Shown: positions 43,824 through 54,133, numbered from the stretch's first letter. The stretch: 64,000 nt of DNA from CAJXWH01 sp964343365 (GCA_964343365.1 CAYFJI010000002.1:1-64000), one strand, 5' to 3'. Notes: generated by a model from the sequence alone, not told the origin. Numbers and translations are program-made.

Positions 43824-44842
43824 AGCCAGAACATTCACTAATCATTCACTTTGATGATCAAATGGGGAAACGGAATGGGAAAATGGGCCATGGTGTTATA
43901 CGTTTTTCATCTAACTCAATAGTAGGATGTGTCGACAAAGACAGTTATGGGAAGAGCGTCCAGGATGTTTTGGGTTACGGACCTCATTCACCAGTCGTTA
44001 AAGATGTTTCTGAATCGCTAGGCTTGGGTGGTAACGTGCTAGTGCTTGGCATGGCACCATCCGGTGGAAGATTGCCTCCATATATGTTTGACGAAGTTGA
44101 TCGTGCTGTTGAGGGAGGCCTGTCTATCATAAATGGATTACACGAACCCCTGACCAACCGATATCCGGAACTGCAAAAAAAACAGTGGATTTGGGATATC
44201 AGAAAAGAACCGAAAAATCTGGGTATCGCAAGCGCACGCGCGGCTTTTTTGCGAAATCGGCGGTTGCTAATGGTTGGAACAGATATGGCGATTGGGAAAA
44301 TGACTTCAGGTATTAAAATCTGGGAAGAAGCATTGGAAAGAGGTATTAACGCTAAATTCTTAGCTACCGGCCAGATAGGGATTTGTATAAGTGGTAGCGG
44401 TATAGCACTAGACTCGATACGAGTTGATTATGCTTGTGGCGCTGTAGAGAAAATGGTTCTTGATAATTCAGATGCAGAGCTTCAAATCATTGAAGGGCAG
44501 GGTTCTATTATTCATCCTGGGAGCACTTCGACACTTCCTTTATTGAGAGGCAGTTGCCCTACTCATTTGGTGCTTTGCCATCGAGCAGGAAGCAATCGGC
44601 TGGCAGATCACGATATTAGATTTCCTCCACTCTCTCAATTGATAAGTCTCTATGAAGATATTGCATCAGCTTGTGGAGGATTTCCTAAACCGCGCACGGT
44701 TGGTATAGCTTTAAATACGTCTATGCTGAAAGATAGCCATGCCGATGATGCGATAGCCAGATTTTCTCAGGAAACTGGGCTTCCTGTTGTCGATCCTTTG
44801 CGTGGTAGCGTGCAGTTTTTAGTTGATGCAATATTGGAATAG
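43817..44842 (+). CDS. dgcN: D-glutamate N-acetyltransferase DgcN (DUF1611)
   Basis: A 341-residue DUF1611 protein. The C-terminal domain has a P-loop-like GTDMAIGKMTS (about 155-165) and later IEGQGSIIHPG. In the reported D-glutamate route DgcN acetylates D-Glu for DgcA. The ATG sits inside the dgcA stop region, so the two are co-translated. The final deacetylase is not adjacent; the M20 enzyme near 2-3 kb is one candidate, and ArgJ/ArgE elsewhere could serve. The exact reaction is taken from the family, not seen in the sequence. Confidence 0.78.
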   Translation: MLKPEHSLIIHFDDQMGKRNGKMGHGVIRFSSNSIVGCVDKDSYGKSVQDVLGYGPHSPVVKDVSESLGLGGNVLVLGMAPSGGRLPPYMFDEVDRAVEGGLSIINGLHEPLTNRYPELQKKQWIWDIRKEPKNLGIASARAAFLRNRRLLMVGTDMAIGKMTSGIKIWEEALERGINAKFLATGQIGICISGSGIALDSIRVDYACGAVEKMVLDNSDAELQIIEGQGSIIHPGSTSTLPLLRGSCPTHLVLCHRAGSNRLADHDIRFPPLSQLISLYEDIASACGGFPKPRTVGIALNTSMLKDSHADDAIARFSQETGLPVVDPLRGSVQFLVDAILE

Positions 44843-44865
44843 TAAATGTTTCGATGAGTTATTAT

Positions 44866-44880
44866 TACCCTTTAAGGGTA
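44866..44880. promoter_or_regulatory. 15-base palindrome between dgcN and cimA
   Basis: TACCCTT and AAGGGTA flank a single T. It lies 85 bases before cimA in a 122-bp gap and may be an operator; no regulator is adjacent. Confidence 0.3.
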
Positions 44881-44964
44881 TGAGCTTAACTTAACTAGTG
44901 TTGGAAGATATGGAGATATGAGTACAATTAGTTTGAAAAATTACTTCTGGAATTTGTCTTGATC

Positions 44965-46527
44965 ATGCGGGACAGTCGAATCCAATTAATGGATACAACG
45001 CTACGTGACGGAGAGCAGACTCAAGGGGTTTCTTTTTCTCCTGATGAGAAAGTTAACATTGCTAGAGCGTTACTCCAGAGTCTCAAAGTAGATCGAATCG
45101 AAATAGCGTCCGCTGGTGTTTCGCATGGTGAAAAGGAAGCGGTTACTCAGATTCATAAGTGGGCATCGCAGCTTGGTTTTCTAGAGAAAGTAGAAGTTTT
45201 AGGTTTCGTGGATTTCACAAGAAGTGTCGACTGGATTGTGGATACTGGTGGTCGAGTTCTCAATCTTTTGACGAAAGCTAGTGAAAGACATTGCAGAGTT
45301 CAGCTTCGAAAAACATTGGACCAACATTTAAGTGATATAGATCAAACGGTATCTTATGCGAGAGAAAATAATCTTCTTGTTAATGTTTACTTGGAAGATT
45401 GGTCAAATGGCTATCGAGATAGTCGTGATTATGTTTATAAAATGGTTGATTTTCTGAATAGAATCGAAGTTGCTCATGTGATGTTGCCCGACACTTTGGG
45501 CGTTTTTAGCCCTAAGGAAGTTTATGCTAGCGTGGGTGATATGTGTACTCGTTTCCCAAAGCTTAAATTCGATTTTCATCCTCATAACGATTATGGTTTA
45601 GCGACGGCTAATGCTATGGCTGCTGTAGAAGCTGGAGTATCGACTATTCATGTGACTTTAAATTGTTTGGGGGAGCGCGCGGGAAATGTATCTCTTGCGG
45701 AAGTAGCGGTGGTTTTGCGCGATAAACTTGACATGGAAATCAATGTTGATGAATCAAAAATTCATGATCTTAGTCAGATGGTAGAAAATTTTTCGGGAAA
45801 AAGAGTATCAGCTAATGCTCCTATTATTGGATCAGACGTTTTTACACAGACGAGTGGTATTCATGCAGATGGCGATAAAAAGGGCGGGTTATACAAAACT
45901 AATTTAAACCCAGAGAGGTTTGGCCGAAAACATAGCTATGCTTTAGGTAAGATGAGTGGTCGAGCATCCCTTTTAAAAAATCTTGAAGAGTTGGGAGTCG
46001 AACTTTCTTCCGAGAATCAAGATAAAGTTTTGAAGAAAATTATAGACATTGCTGATACGAAAGCGGTTATTACAAGGGAGGATCTACCATTTATTATTGC
46101 CGATATTTTAGAAAGTCGTGAATCCCAGCATGTTGAGCTCATCAGTTGCTCCATTAGCAGTGGTTTTGATACTGAGTCGACCGCTAGTGTTCGAGTACGA
46201 ATAGGTGAAACCATCCACAAGATCTCAGGATCTGGAAACGGAGGATTCGATGCGTTTAACAACGCTATGAAAAAGGTTTTAGATTCGGATATATTCCGAT
46301 TCCCAGAGCTTACAGATTTTGAGATTCGTATACCTAAAGGTGGAAACACTAATGCTTTGACAGAATGTTTTATTACTTGGAACGATGGTCAACGGACATT
46401 TCGAACGCGAGGAGTCCATGCTAATCAGGTTTTCGCTGGAGTGAATGCTACCGTGCGAATGCTAAACATAAAACACTCTAAAACTAACGGTGAGCAAAAT
46501 TTAGGACCTCTTCAACGACCTGAATAA
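44965..46527 (+). CDS. cimA: (R)-citramalate synthase
   Basis: A 520-residue Claisen-type synthase. The N-terminal TIM barrel has DTTLRDGEQTQGVSF and FDFHPHNDYG, and the C-terminal LeuA-type regulatory domain (about 390-510) is present. It follows the Leptospira citramalate synthase along almost the whole chain, including VNVYLEDWSNG and LPDTLGV, which separates it from common LeuA. It condenses pyruvate and acetyl-CoA, starting isoleucine synthesis without threonine. The frame begins at TTG 44959, but ATG two codons later is preferred. Convergent leuB follows. Confidence 0.85.
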   Translation: MRDSRIQLMDTTLRDGEQTQGVSFSPDEKVNIARALLQSLKVDRIEIASAGVSHGEKEAVTQIHKWASQLGFLEKVEVLGFVDFTRSVDWIVDTGGRVLNLLTKASERHCRVQLRKTLDQHLSDIDQTVSYARENNLLVNVYLEDWSNGYRDSRDYVYKMVDFLNRIEVAHVMLPDTLGVFSPKEVYASVGDMCTRFPKLKFDFHPHNDYGLATANAMAAVEAGVSTIHVTLNCLGERAGNVSLAEVAVVLRDKLDMEINVDESKIHDLSQMVENFSGKRVSANAPIIGSDVFTQTSGIHADGDKKGGLYKTNLNPERFGRKHSYALGKMSGRASLLKNLEELGVELSSENQDKVLKKIIDIADTKAVITREDLPFIIADILESRESQHVELISCSISSGFDTESTASVRVRIGETIHKISGSGNGGFDAFNNAMKKVLDSDIFRFPELTDFEIRIPKGGNTNALTECFITWNDGQRTFRTRGVHANQVFAGVNATVRMLNIKHSKTNGEQNLGPLQRPE

Positions 46528-46559
46528 GATATTATTTATTTAGTCGTAAGTATCTATAC

Positions 46560-47666
46560 TTATGATGACGATAATTGATTGAGTTGATCTGCTACCCTGT
46601 CACCGAATTCGGAAGTACTTATAATTTTTTCATTCTGTTTGTATTTTGAAAGATCAGCGGTGGTGAAGCCGTGAGAGAAGACTGATCGCATAGCACTCCA
46701 AAGGTTTTTTGCTTCTTTTTCCATACCAAAACTCATCTCAATCATCATAGCGACAGAGCCGATCATAGAATAAGGATTGGCGACTGCTTTGCCTGCTATG
46801 TCAGGAGCAGATCCATGAGATGGTTCATAATATGATTTTTTAGGGCCGACACACGCTGATGGCATTAATCCCAAAGAGCCTAGGATGCCGCCACCTTGAT
46901 CGCTTAGAATATCACCAAACATATTTTCCATGACCATAACGTCAAATTGCTTGGGATCAAGGCATAAATAGGTCGCAGCAGCATCCACTAGAACGTTTAC
47001 AATTTCCACGTCTTGATATTCCAGGTTTACTTCATCTACTATTTCGTTCCAAAGGACACTTGATTTCAAAACATTACTTTTGTGAACATTGTGAAGTTTC
47101 TTCTTTCGTTTCTGGGCAAGTTTAAAAGCAATTCTTAATACCCTCCGTATTTGATTCTCATTATATTCGAGGGTTTCATGCACAAATCGGAGTCCGTTTG
47201 CGTCGATACCTCTCTCCTTACTTCCAAAATATAGTCCCCCGACTAATTCTCTAATAATGATGATATCAATACCATCACCCACAATTTCAGATTTTAGTGG
47301 AGAAAAATGGGCAAGTTCTTTTGGAAGATAGACAGGACGGAAGTTAGCAAATGTGTCATAGCGTCGTCGCATGGGCAGTAATGCGCCTCGCTCGGGTTGT
47401 TGATCGATAGGGATTTGCTTGGATTCTTCATGACTAAGTCCGATTGGCCCTTTTAAAATCGCATCAGAACTATCGCAGAGTTCAATTGTTTCTCTTGGAA
47501 AGGCGGCTCCAGTATCGAAATATGCCTGTGCTCCGAAAGGCGCTTCGATTAACTCAAAATTTACTTTGTTTCTTTTAGCTATTAGGCGGAGTATTTTTAG
47601 AGCTTCATCAGTAATTTCAGGGCCAATTCCATCGCCTGCTAGAATAGCTATTTTATATTTTTCCAT
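46560..47666 (-). CDS. leuB: 3-isopropylmalate dehydrogenase
   Basis: A 368-residue beta-decarboxylating dehydrogenase. Typical are LAGDGIGPEITDEALKIL at the start, RRRYDTFANFRPV, the IIRELVGGLYFG substrate loop and SHGSAPDIAGK. It oxidises 3-isopropylmalate with NAD in leucine synthesis and commonly also serves 3-methylmalate in the citramalate route, which fits the cimA gene next door. No leuC or leuD is adjacent. It points toward cimA, with 32 bases between them. Confidence 0.93.
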   Translation of the reverse strand: MEKYKIAILAGDGIGPEITDEALKILRLIAKRNKVNFELIEAPFGAQAYFDTGAAFPRETIELCDSSDAILKGPIGLSHEESKQIPIDQQPERGALLPMRRRYDTFANFRPVYLPKELAHFSPLKSEIVGDGIDIIIIRELVGGLYFGSKERGIDANGLRFVHETLEYNENQIRRVLRIAFKLAQKRKKKLHNVHKSNVLKSSVLWNEIVDEVNLEYQDVEIVNVLVDAAATYLCLDPKQFDVMVMENMFGDILSDQGGGILGSLGLMPSACVGPKKSYYEPSHGSAPDIAGKAVANPYSMIGSVAMMIEMSFGMEKEAKNLWSAMRSVFSHGFTTADLSKYKQNEKIISTSEFGDRVADQLNQLSSS

Positions 47667-47692
47667 AGGTTTTTTCTTAGCTTTTGTTGTTT

Positions 47693-48478
47693 TTATCCTG
47701 TGCTACTTTTACGATGATTACGAACGACTTCCCAGGCTCGTTGAATTTCTTTGGTTTTGTCAGTCGCAAGCTTAATCATTTCTTCTGGCAAGCCTTTTGA
47801 TACTAATTTATCTGGGTGATGCCTGCTCATTAGACGCCGGTAAGCAGTTTTAATATTCGCGTCACTCGCTTCAGGTTTAACACCGAGGACTTGATATGCA
47901 TTTTCCAATGACTTTTCTTGGTTAGTGGAATTATAATCAGTGCCTCGGATGAAATTGATTAGTCGCTCTACTTGGTTAGAGTCAAAGCCGAGCACTTGCG
48001 CTGAGTAAAGTAGAATCTGATTTTCTGCTGGATCAACCTGGCCGTCTGCTAATGCCGCTTGGACCTGTATTTCCAAAAACATCCTAAGTAGGGTAACTCT
48101 TCGATGACACTCTCGTTTAAATTGTTCCAATACCTCATCGAGAGGAAAGTCAGATTGCTTGCCTTTTTCAAAAAGGCTAATTGCTGCTTCACATTGGGAC
48201 GTTGTTAGTTGCATTTGAGTCATTAGAGCCTTTGCAGCTTGGATTTCTTTTGCTGAAACATGGCCGTCTGATTTTGCCAAATGACCCATTACCGAAAATG
48301 TGGCGGTAAAAAAAGCTGCTTGAGTTCTTTCTTGATTTCCGGGAAGGAATCCCGCTGATCCTTGACGTTTCCTTCGAGCGTCAAATTGATGACCAACTGA
48401 GCTACCCAGTAGTGCTCCTAATGGCCCACCGAGCATAAATCCAACTGTTCCGCCTATAAGTTTGCCCCACCATGCCAT
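47693..48478 (-). CDS. djlA: DjlA-like membrane-anchored co-chaperone
   Basis: A 261-residue protein with a short glycine-rich N-terminal membrane segment (GGTVGFMLGGPLGALLGSSVGH), a TerB-like helical domain (about 50-170) and a C-terminal J domain with the HPD motif in RHHPDKL. DjlA stimulates DnaK ATP hydrolysis at the inner membrane. All three parts are in the usual order. It is 27 bases upstream of leuB on the same strand. Confidence 0.88.
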   Translation of the reverse strand: MAWWGKLIGGTVGFMLGGPLGALLGSSVGHQFDARRKRQGSAGFLPGNQERTQAAFFTATFSVMGHLAKSDGHVSAKEIQAAKALMTQMQLTTSQCEAAISLFEKGKQSDFPLDEVLEQFKRECHRRVTLLRMFLEIQVQAALADGQVDPAENQILLYSAQVLGFDSNQVERLINFIRGTDYNSTNQEKSLENAYQVLGVKPEASDANIKTAYRRLMSRHHPDKLVSKGLPEEMIKLATDKTKEIQRAWEVVRNHRKSSTG

Positions 48479-48568
48479 TTTCGAATTCTCTAGTTTTTAG
48501 TTTAAGTTGGATGACTAATTGTACGCGACTGAAGAAACAGTTTGCCAAATTTCGAATCTTAATCGCAT

Positions 48569-49948
48569 CTAAGGTGTTAGCTGAGATTTTCGTCCACCGC
48601 GTAATGTTACTAGCTCTTCAGCTGCAGTAGGGTGTATAGCAACCGTGTTATCAAAGTCTGATTTGCAGGCTCCCATAGTGACTGCGACGGCAAACCCTTG
48701 AATTAACTCATCTGCGGAGTCTCCTATAACGTGACATCCTAATATTTTTTGCTCTGAGCCGACTGTGATTAATTTTATGAATGTGGGTAATTTTTGCTGA
48801 AGAGGCCCATAGAATATATTGGTAAATCGCGATTCATAAATCTTTACCTCATCACAGCCAAACTGAGAAACAGCTTCTTGTTCTGTAATACCTACGGTGC
48901 CTATTGGCGGATGCGAAAAAATGACGCTGGGTATATTCTCGTAGCTAAGCTTAGCATTGGTTTGATTTCCGAAAATTCTATCAGCGAGCTTTCTGCCTGC
49001 GGCAATTGCTACGGGTGTTAGATTATTTTTTCCAGTAACATCGCCTACCGCATAAATTCCTTCAACATTTGTGTTTTGATATTTGTCTACAATTACATGG
49101 TCATTAAAGTCAGTTTTGATCCCGGCTGTCTTCAAGTTAAGGTCCTGAACATTTGGATCTCTTCCGATAGCCCATATTAGCTTATCAAAAGGCCCATGTT
49201 TTTTTTGATTAGATTCCACATATATCTTATCAGTTGAATCGCGTCGAACTTTTTTCACGTTTGTTTCAGGGACGATATCGATTCCATTTTTCGACATTAG
49301 TTCCATGATGCTTTGTTGAAGAAGTAAATCAAAGTTAGACAAAAGAGTTTGTTTTCGAATTAACATGGTGACTTTACTTCCTAGAGAATTTAGGACACCA
49401 GCAAATTCAGTGGCGATGTAGCCAGATCCAACAATCAATACATTGGTTGGTTGTTGTTGTAAATCAAAAAATCCGTCACTGCTAATGCCGAAATGAGAGC
49501 CTTCAATTTTTGGAATTTTGGGTATTCCGCCGGTCGCTATCAAGATATGATTTGCTTCGATTAGGTCTGGACCCACAAAAACTTGGTGCGCATTATCAGA
49601 AAAAGATGCCCACCCTTTTATCACGTCTACTCCAGATGATACTAAATTCTTGTGGTATATACTATTAAGCCGTTTTACATAGGTATCGCGTCGTTCTTTT
49701 AATGTGTACCAATCAAATTCTTTTTGGTATATATCAAAACCATATTCGTTTGCATGATTTAGTGTTTCCCTTATTCTGGAGGCATTCCACATCACTTTTT
49801 TTGGGACACAACCGACGTTGACACAAGTTCCGCCAAGTTTGCCACTCTCCACAAGCGCAACTCTAGTTCCGTATTCAGCAGCTCTACGGGCCATAGCAAT
49901 GCCACCGCTACCACCTCCTATTACAAGCAGATCATATTTGTTTTTCAT
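48569..49948 (-). CDS. gor: Glutathione reductase
   Basis: A 459-residue FAD disulfide reductase. The FAD site is VIGGGSGGIAMARRAAEYG, the redox pair lies in GGTCVNVGCVPKKVMW, NADPH domain GSGYIATEFAGVL follows, and the C-terminal dimer domain ends with the active-site HPTAAEE. It regenerates reduced glutathione in the cytoplasm, which glutathione transferase and SspA-like proteins here could relate to. Length is normal. Confidence 0.93.
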   Translation of the reverse strand: MKNKYDLLVIGGGSGGIAMARRAAEYGTRVALVESGKLGGTCVNVGCVPKKVMWNASRIRETLNHANEYGFDIYQKEFDWYTLKERRDTYVKRLNSIYHKNLVSSGVDVIKGWASFSDNAHQVFVGPDLIEANHILIATGGIPKIPKIEGSHFGISSDGFFDLQQQPTNVLIVGSGYIATEFAGVLNSLGSKVTMLIRKQTLLSNFDLLLQQSIMELMSKNGIDIVPETNVKKVRRDSTDKIYVESNQKKHGPFDKLIWAIGRDPNVQDLNLKTAGIKTDFNDHVIVDKYQNTNVEGIYAVGDVTGKNNLTPVAIAAGRKLADRIFGNQTNAKLSYENIPSVIFSHPPIGTVGITEQEAVSQFGCDEVKIYESRFTNIFYGPLQQKLPTFIKLITVGSEQKILGCHVIGDSADELIQGFAVAVTMGACKSDFDNTVAIHPTAAEELVTLRGGRKSQLTP

Positions 49949-50083
49949 AGCATTAGTACCACCCAGGGAAAGTACCTGTTATTATGTCGTTCAAATCTAT
50001 AATGCGCCGTACAGTGGAAGTTCAGAAGTTGACACCGTGATACGTGTCTGTGTCAATAAAAATTTTGTGAGGGCTCTAAAAGT

Positions 50084-52126
50084 ATGGAAAATCCACTACT
50101 AGACTTCAGTGATCTGCCAAGGTTTGCGGAGATTAAGTCTTATCATGTTGAAGAGGCTCTCGATTTTCTTTTAGATCAAAGTCGGATGACGATAACTAAG
50201 TTATCGAAAATTTCAGAAGAACCAGACTGGGAAAATTTTGTGAAACCTCTAAACGAAATTTCTGAAAAGATAGATCGTTTATGGTCGATTGTTTCGCATA
50301 TTAATGCAGTATGCGATTCTTCTGATTTTCGATCAGCCTATGAGAGCAGCTTAAAAAAATTGACTCTTTATAAATCTGAGGTTGGGCAGAATCAGGATCT
50401 TTACATCGGGTATAAGGCAGTTCAAGACAATATGCAGCTAGCGAGCTTGGATGCTGCAAAACAAAAAGTGATAAAAAATACAATTAGAGATTTTAGGTTG
50501 AGTGGCGTAGATCTCTCGAACAAAGATCGGACGAAGTTTAGAAATAATTCTGAGAAATTAGCATCGCTTGCTAATCGTTTTGAGCAAAATTTATTGGATG
50601 CTACCGATAGTTGGTATCTCGACGTCTCTGATCAAAAAGATTTAGTTGGTTTGCCCAATTCTGCTGTAGCATTAGCTAAGCAGACCGCTGAATCAGCTGG
50701 TTTCGAAGGCTGGCGTTTTACATTGCATGCTCCTTCTTACATACCATTCATGATGTTTTCCGAGCGTCCCGAGTTGAGACGTGAAATATATACGGCCTAT
50801 GTTACTCGTGGTAGCGAGATAGGGCCCAATTCTGGGAAGTGGGATAACAGTAAAATTATGGAAGATATTCTAGACTTACGGTTAGAACAGGCAAACTTGC
50901 TTGGATATCCCCATTACTCAGATTATGCATTGGTTACCCGAATGGCAACTGAGAGGAGTACTGTAGATGATTTTCTTGATGATCTTCTGAACCGGACCAA
51001 GCCTCAAGCTGAAATTGAGCTTAAAGAACTTTCTAAGTTTGCTTCAGAAAATGATAACGACTTCGCTTTAGAAGCATGGGATTTTCCATATTGGTCAGAG
51101 CGCTTACGTCAATCGCGCTACCAATTTAACCAAGAAGAGGTGCGTCCTTTCTTTCCATTACCCCGCGTTCTTGAAGGAATGTATGAGATTGTGAGGCGTT
51201 TGTTTGGCATCACCATCAGGCCTGCCGCCCAATCGCCTCAAATGTGGCATATTGATGCGATGTATTTCGAGATTATAGATGTCGAAGGCGAGCTTAGAGG
51301 TAGTTTTTATTTAGATCTTTACGCTCGCCCAAATAAAAGGGGTGGTGCATGGATGGGTGATTGTATAAGTCGTCATGTTAAGGCTGATGGGCAACAACAA
51401 AAACCGGTTGCTTTTATGACATGTAATTTTTCTCCACCGTTAGGAGATCAGCCATCGTTATTGACTCACGAGGATGTTCTTACACTATTCCACGAATTTG
51501 GCCATGGCCTGCATCATATGTTAACTCAAGTAAATGAACCTGCTGTTTCGGGGATAAATGGTGTACCTTGGGATGCGGTTGAATTACCGAGCCAGTTCCT
51601 TGAGAATTGGTGCTGGGAAAGTGATGGTTTGGATCTAATTTCCGGGCATGTTGTGACTGGAGAAAAGGTACCATTGGAGCTTTTAAATAAGCTGAAAAAC
51701 GCTAGGAATTTCCAATCTGGGCTACAGATGGTCAGGCAATTAGAATTTTCAGTATTTGATTTTAGATTGCATTCTGAGTGGGGAGCCAAAAATCATTCAA
51801 TTCAAGATGTTCTTGATAATGTTCGCAATGATGTTTCGGTTGTCAAAGTGCCCGAATTTAATAGATTTCAACACTCTTTTTCGCATATTTTTGCAGGAGG
51901 ATATGCCGCTGGGTACTATAGTTACAAATGGGCAGAAGTTCTTTCGGCAGATGCGTTCAGTCGATTTGAAACTGAAGGTCTTTTCGACCAGACATCGGGT
52001 AGGGCTTTTTTACGTGAAATTCTAGAACCAGGAGGTGTCAAAGACCCTATGTCTATGTTTGTAGCCTTCCTTGGGCGGAAACCTTCAGTCGATACACTGC
52101 TCCGCCATCTCGGCTTTGTTCCGTGA
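50084..52126 (+). CDS. prlC: Oligopeptidase A
   Basis: A 680-residue M3 zinc metallopeptidase with the HEFGHGLHH motif at about residues 470-478 and the second Glu shortly after (DAVELPSQFLENW). It degrades short peptides, including signal-peptide remnants, in the cytosol. Length matches gammaproteobacterial PrlC. A GAGGG element precedes the start. No obvious operon partner. Confidence 0.92.
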   Translation: MENPLLDFSDLPRFAEIKSYHVEEALDFLLDQSRMTITKLSKISEEPDWENFVKPLNEISEKIDRLWSIVSHINAVCDSSDFRSAYESSLKKLTLYKSEVGQNQDLYIGYKAVQDNMQLASLDAAKQKVIKNTIRDFRLSGVDLSNKDRTKFRNNSEKLASLANRFEQNLLDATDSWYLDVSDQKDLVGLPNSAVALAKQTAESAGFEGWRFTLHAPSYIPFMMFSERPELRREIYTAYVTRGSEIGPNSGKWDNSKIMEDILDLRLEQANLLGYPHYSDYALVTRMATERSTVDDFLDDLLNRTKPQAEIELKELSKFASENDNDFALEAWDFPYWSERLRQSRYQFNQEEVRPFFPLPRVLEGMYEIVRRLFGITIRPAAQSPQMWHIDAMYFEIIDVEGELRGSFYLDLYARPNKRGGAWMGDCISRHVKADGQQQKPVAFMTCNFSPPLGDQPSLLTHEDVLTLFHEFGHGLHHMLTQVNEPAVSGINGVPWDAVELPSQFLENWCWESDGLDLISGHVVTGEKVPLELLNKLKNARNFQSGLQMVRQLEFSVFDFRLHSEWGAKNHSIQDVLDNVRNDVSVVKVPEFNRFQHSFSHIFAGGYAAGYYSYKWAEVLSADAFSRFETEGLFDQTSGRAFLREILEPGGVKDPMSMFVAFLGRKPSVDTLLRHLGFVP

Positions 52127-52173
52127 AAATAGCATCAGCTAAGGGGCTGAATTGTCTACTAGAGCAATTAAGC

Positions 52174-52204
52174 TTGGTGATTCTCGTATCCATTTTGTTA
52201 TACT
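52174..52204 (+). promoter_or_regulatory. Predicted promoter for petABC
   Basis: TTGGTG is followed after 18-19 bases by TTATAC/TATACT, about 77 bases before petA. Spacing is slightly long and the match is moderate. Confidence 0.38.
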
Positions 52205-52280
52205 TGTTCCAGTTTTAATAGATCTTATCCAAAATTCATCATGTACTTTTGGTCTATCTTGATTTCGGTTTGAGGAATTT

Positions 52281-52883
52281 ATGCTAGAAGAAAAAGAAAA
52301 TAAGCGCCGCCGCCGGTTTTTGACCGCAATGACATCGATTTTAGGGTTGGTAGGAGCAGGCAGTTTGGTCGGATCATTTGTATCGAGCATGCGGCCTAGT
52401 GCGCGAGCGCGAGCTGCAGGCGCACCGGTTGAAGTTGACATAAGTCTGCTTCAAGATGGTCAGATGTTGGTAGTAGAGTGGAGAGGTAAGCCAGTCTGGA
52501 TCATCAGAAGATCTAACCAAATGATTGATGGACTTAGCCAATTAAGAGAAAAGCTCGCTGATCCTGACTCGGATATTCCGCAGCAACCTGCCTATGCTCA
52601 GAACGAATTTCGCTCAATTCGTCCCAATATCTTAGTAGTACTAGGTGTTTGTACCCATCTTGGTTGTGCTCCGACAAAAAATTTTAAACTCGGAGCATCT
52701 TCTGGGTTAAGTGACGATTGGAAGGGTGGATTTTTTTGTCCATGTCATGGTTCAAAATTTGATTTAGCGGGACGAGTTTATAAAAACGTTCCAGCACCTA
52801 CAAATCTTGAAGTACCGCCGTATTCATTTATTTCTGATAATCGCGTTTTGATAGGTGTAGGCAAGGAAGGAGGATCAGTTTGA
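52281..52883 (+). CDS. petA: Ubiquinol-cytochrome c reductase, Rieske subunit
   Basis: A 200-residue Rieske protein of the bc1 complex. An N-terminal twin-arginine-type motif (RRRRFLTAM) and membrane helix anchor it. The cluster motifs are CTHLGC and CPCHGS. It takes electrons from ubiquinol and passes them to cytochrome c1. GAGGAA precedes the ATG. The stop TGA overlaps the petB start by one base. Confidence 0.95.
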   Translation: MLEEKENKRRRRFLTAMTSILGLVGAGSLVGSFVSSMRPSARARAAGAPVEVDISLLQDGQMLVVEWRGKPVWIIRRSNQMIDGLSQLREKLADPDSDIPQQPAYAQNEFRSIRPNILVVLGVCTHLGCAPTKNFKLGASSGLSDDWKGGFFCPCHGSKFDLAGRVYKNVPAPTNLEVPPYSFISDNRVLIGVGKEGGSV

Positions 52884-54133
52884 TGTCCGGTTTAATTCGT
52901 TGGATGGATGAGCGATTTCCCGTTACTAAAGTATGGAAAGAGCATTTTTCTGAATACTATGCACCGAAGAACTTTAATTTTCTCTATTATTTTGGCGCGA
53001 TTTTAACAATAATTTTAGTTCTTCAGATTGTTACTGGAATTATCCTAACAATGCACTACAAGCCTGATGTTGAATTAGCTTTCGCCTCGGTCGAGTATAT
53101 TATGCGGGACGTCCCTGCTGGATGGTTTGTGCGTTATTTACATTCCGTTGGGGCATCGATGATTTTTGTAGCTCTCTATATCCATATGTTTCGGGGTCTT
53201 ATGTATGGTTCTCATAAATCGCCTAGAGAGCTCATTTGGTTGCTTGGAATGCTTTTATATGTGGCCATGATGGCGGAAGCATTCTTTGGTTATTTATTGC
53301 CATGGGGCAACATGTCATATTGGGGGGCGCAAGTCATTGTTTCGTTATTCGCTGCTATTCCATTTATAGGTGAAGGACTAGCAGAGTGGATTCGTGGTGA
53401 TTATGTGATATCAGACGCAACGCTAAATAGATTTTTTGCATTCCATGTAATTCTCTTACCTTTATTACTCGCTCTATTAATATATTTGCATATAGTTGCA
53501 TTGCATAAGGTCGGTTCTAATAATCCCGACGGAGTGGAAATAAAGAAGCAAAAAGATGCTACCGGTAAACCTTTGGATGGAGTTCCCTTTCATCCCTACT
53601 ACACAATCAAAGACACATTTGGCATCGGCATATTTTTTACGGTTTATTTGTCCATAGTCTTTTTTATTCCAGAATTTGGTGGTTGGTTTTTAGAAAAAGA
53701 TAATTTTGCACCGGCAGATATCCTACAGACCCCACCAGATATAGTGCCTCTCTGGTATCTGACTCCTTACTACTCGATACTACGCGCTGTTACTTTTGAG
53801 TGGTTACCCGGCGGGGCTAAGCTTTGGGGAGTTATTGCGATGGGAGCGGCAATCGTCATTTTCTTCTTTTTGCCATGGTTAGATCGCTCTAGAGTAAGAT
53901 CGATTCGTTATCGGGGGTGGATGTATAAAACCATGCTCACTCTTTTTGTTGTAAATTTTGTTATGCTCGGTTTTTTAGGTACTCGAAACCCGGGCCACAT
54001 AGATTTGTTCTGGCTTAAGAATGTAACTTGGGCACAGATCGGGCTTGTTGTTTATTTTGCATTCTTTTTTCTTATGCCTATATATACTCGATTGGATAAG
54101 ACTCGACCTGAACCGGATCGGCTAACAAAATGA
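52883..54133 (+). CDS. petB: Cytochrome b of the bc1 complex
   Basis: A 416-residue membrane protein with eight or more helices. Haem-ligand histidines lie in WFVRYLHSVGASMIF and HVILLPLLLALLIYLHI, and the Qo-site PEFGG-like motif is IPEFGGWF. The true start is the ATG with AAGGAGG nine bases before it, not the TTG one codon upstream. The gene overlaps petA and petC, so the three are translated as one unit. Confidence 0.95.
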   Translation: MSGLIRWMDERFPVTKVWKEHFSEYYAPKNFNFLYYFGAILTIILVLQIVTGIILTMHYKPDVELAFASVEYIMRDVPAGWFVRYLHSVGASMIFVALYIHMFRGLMYGSHKSPRELIWLLGMLLYVAMMAEAFFGYLLPWGNMSYWGAQVIVSLFAAIPFIGEGLAEWIRGDYVISDATLNRFFAFHVILLPLLLALLIYLHIVALHKVGSNNPDGVEIKKQKDATGKPLDGVPFHPYYTIKDTFGIGIFFTVYLSIVFFIPEFGGWFLEKDNFAPADILQTPPDIVPLWYLTPYYSILRAVTFEWLPGGAKLWGVIAMGAAIVIFFFLPWLDRSRVRSIRYRGWMYKTMLTLFVVNFVMLGFLGTRNPGHIDLFWLKNVTWAQIGLVVYFAFFFLMPIYTRLDKTRPEPDRLTK

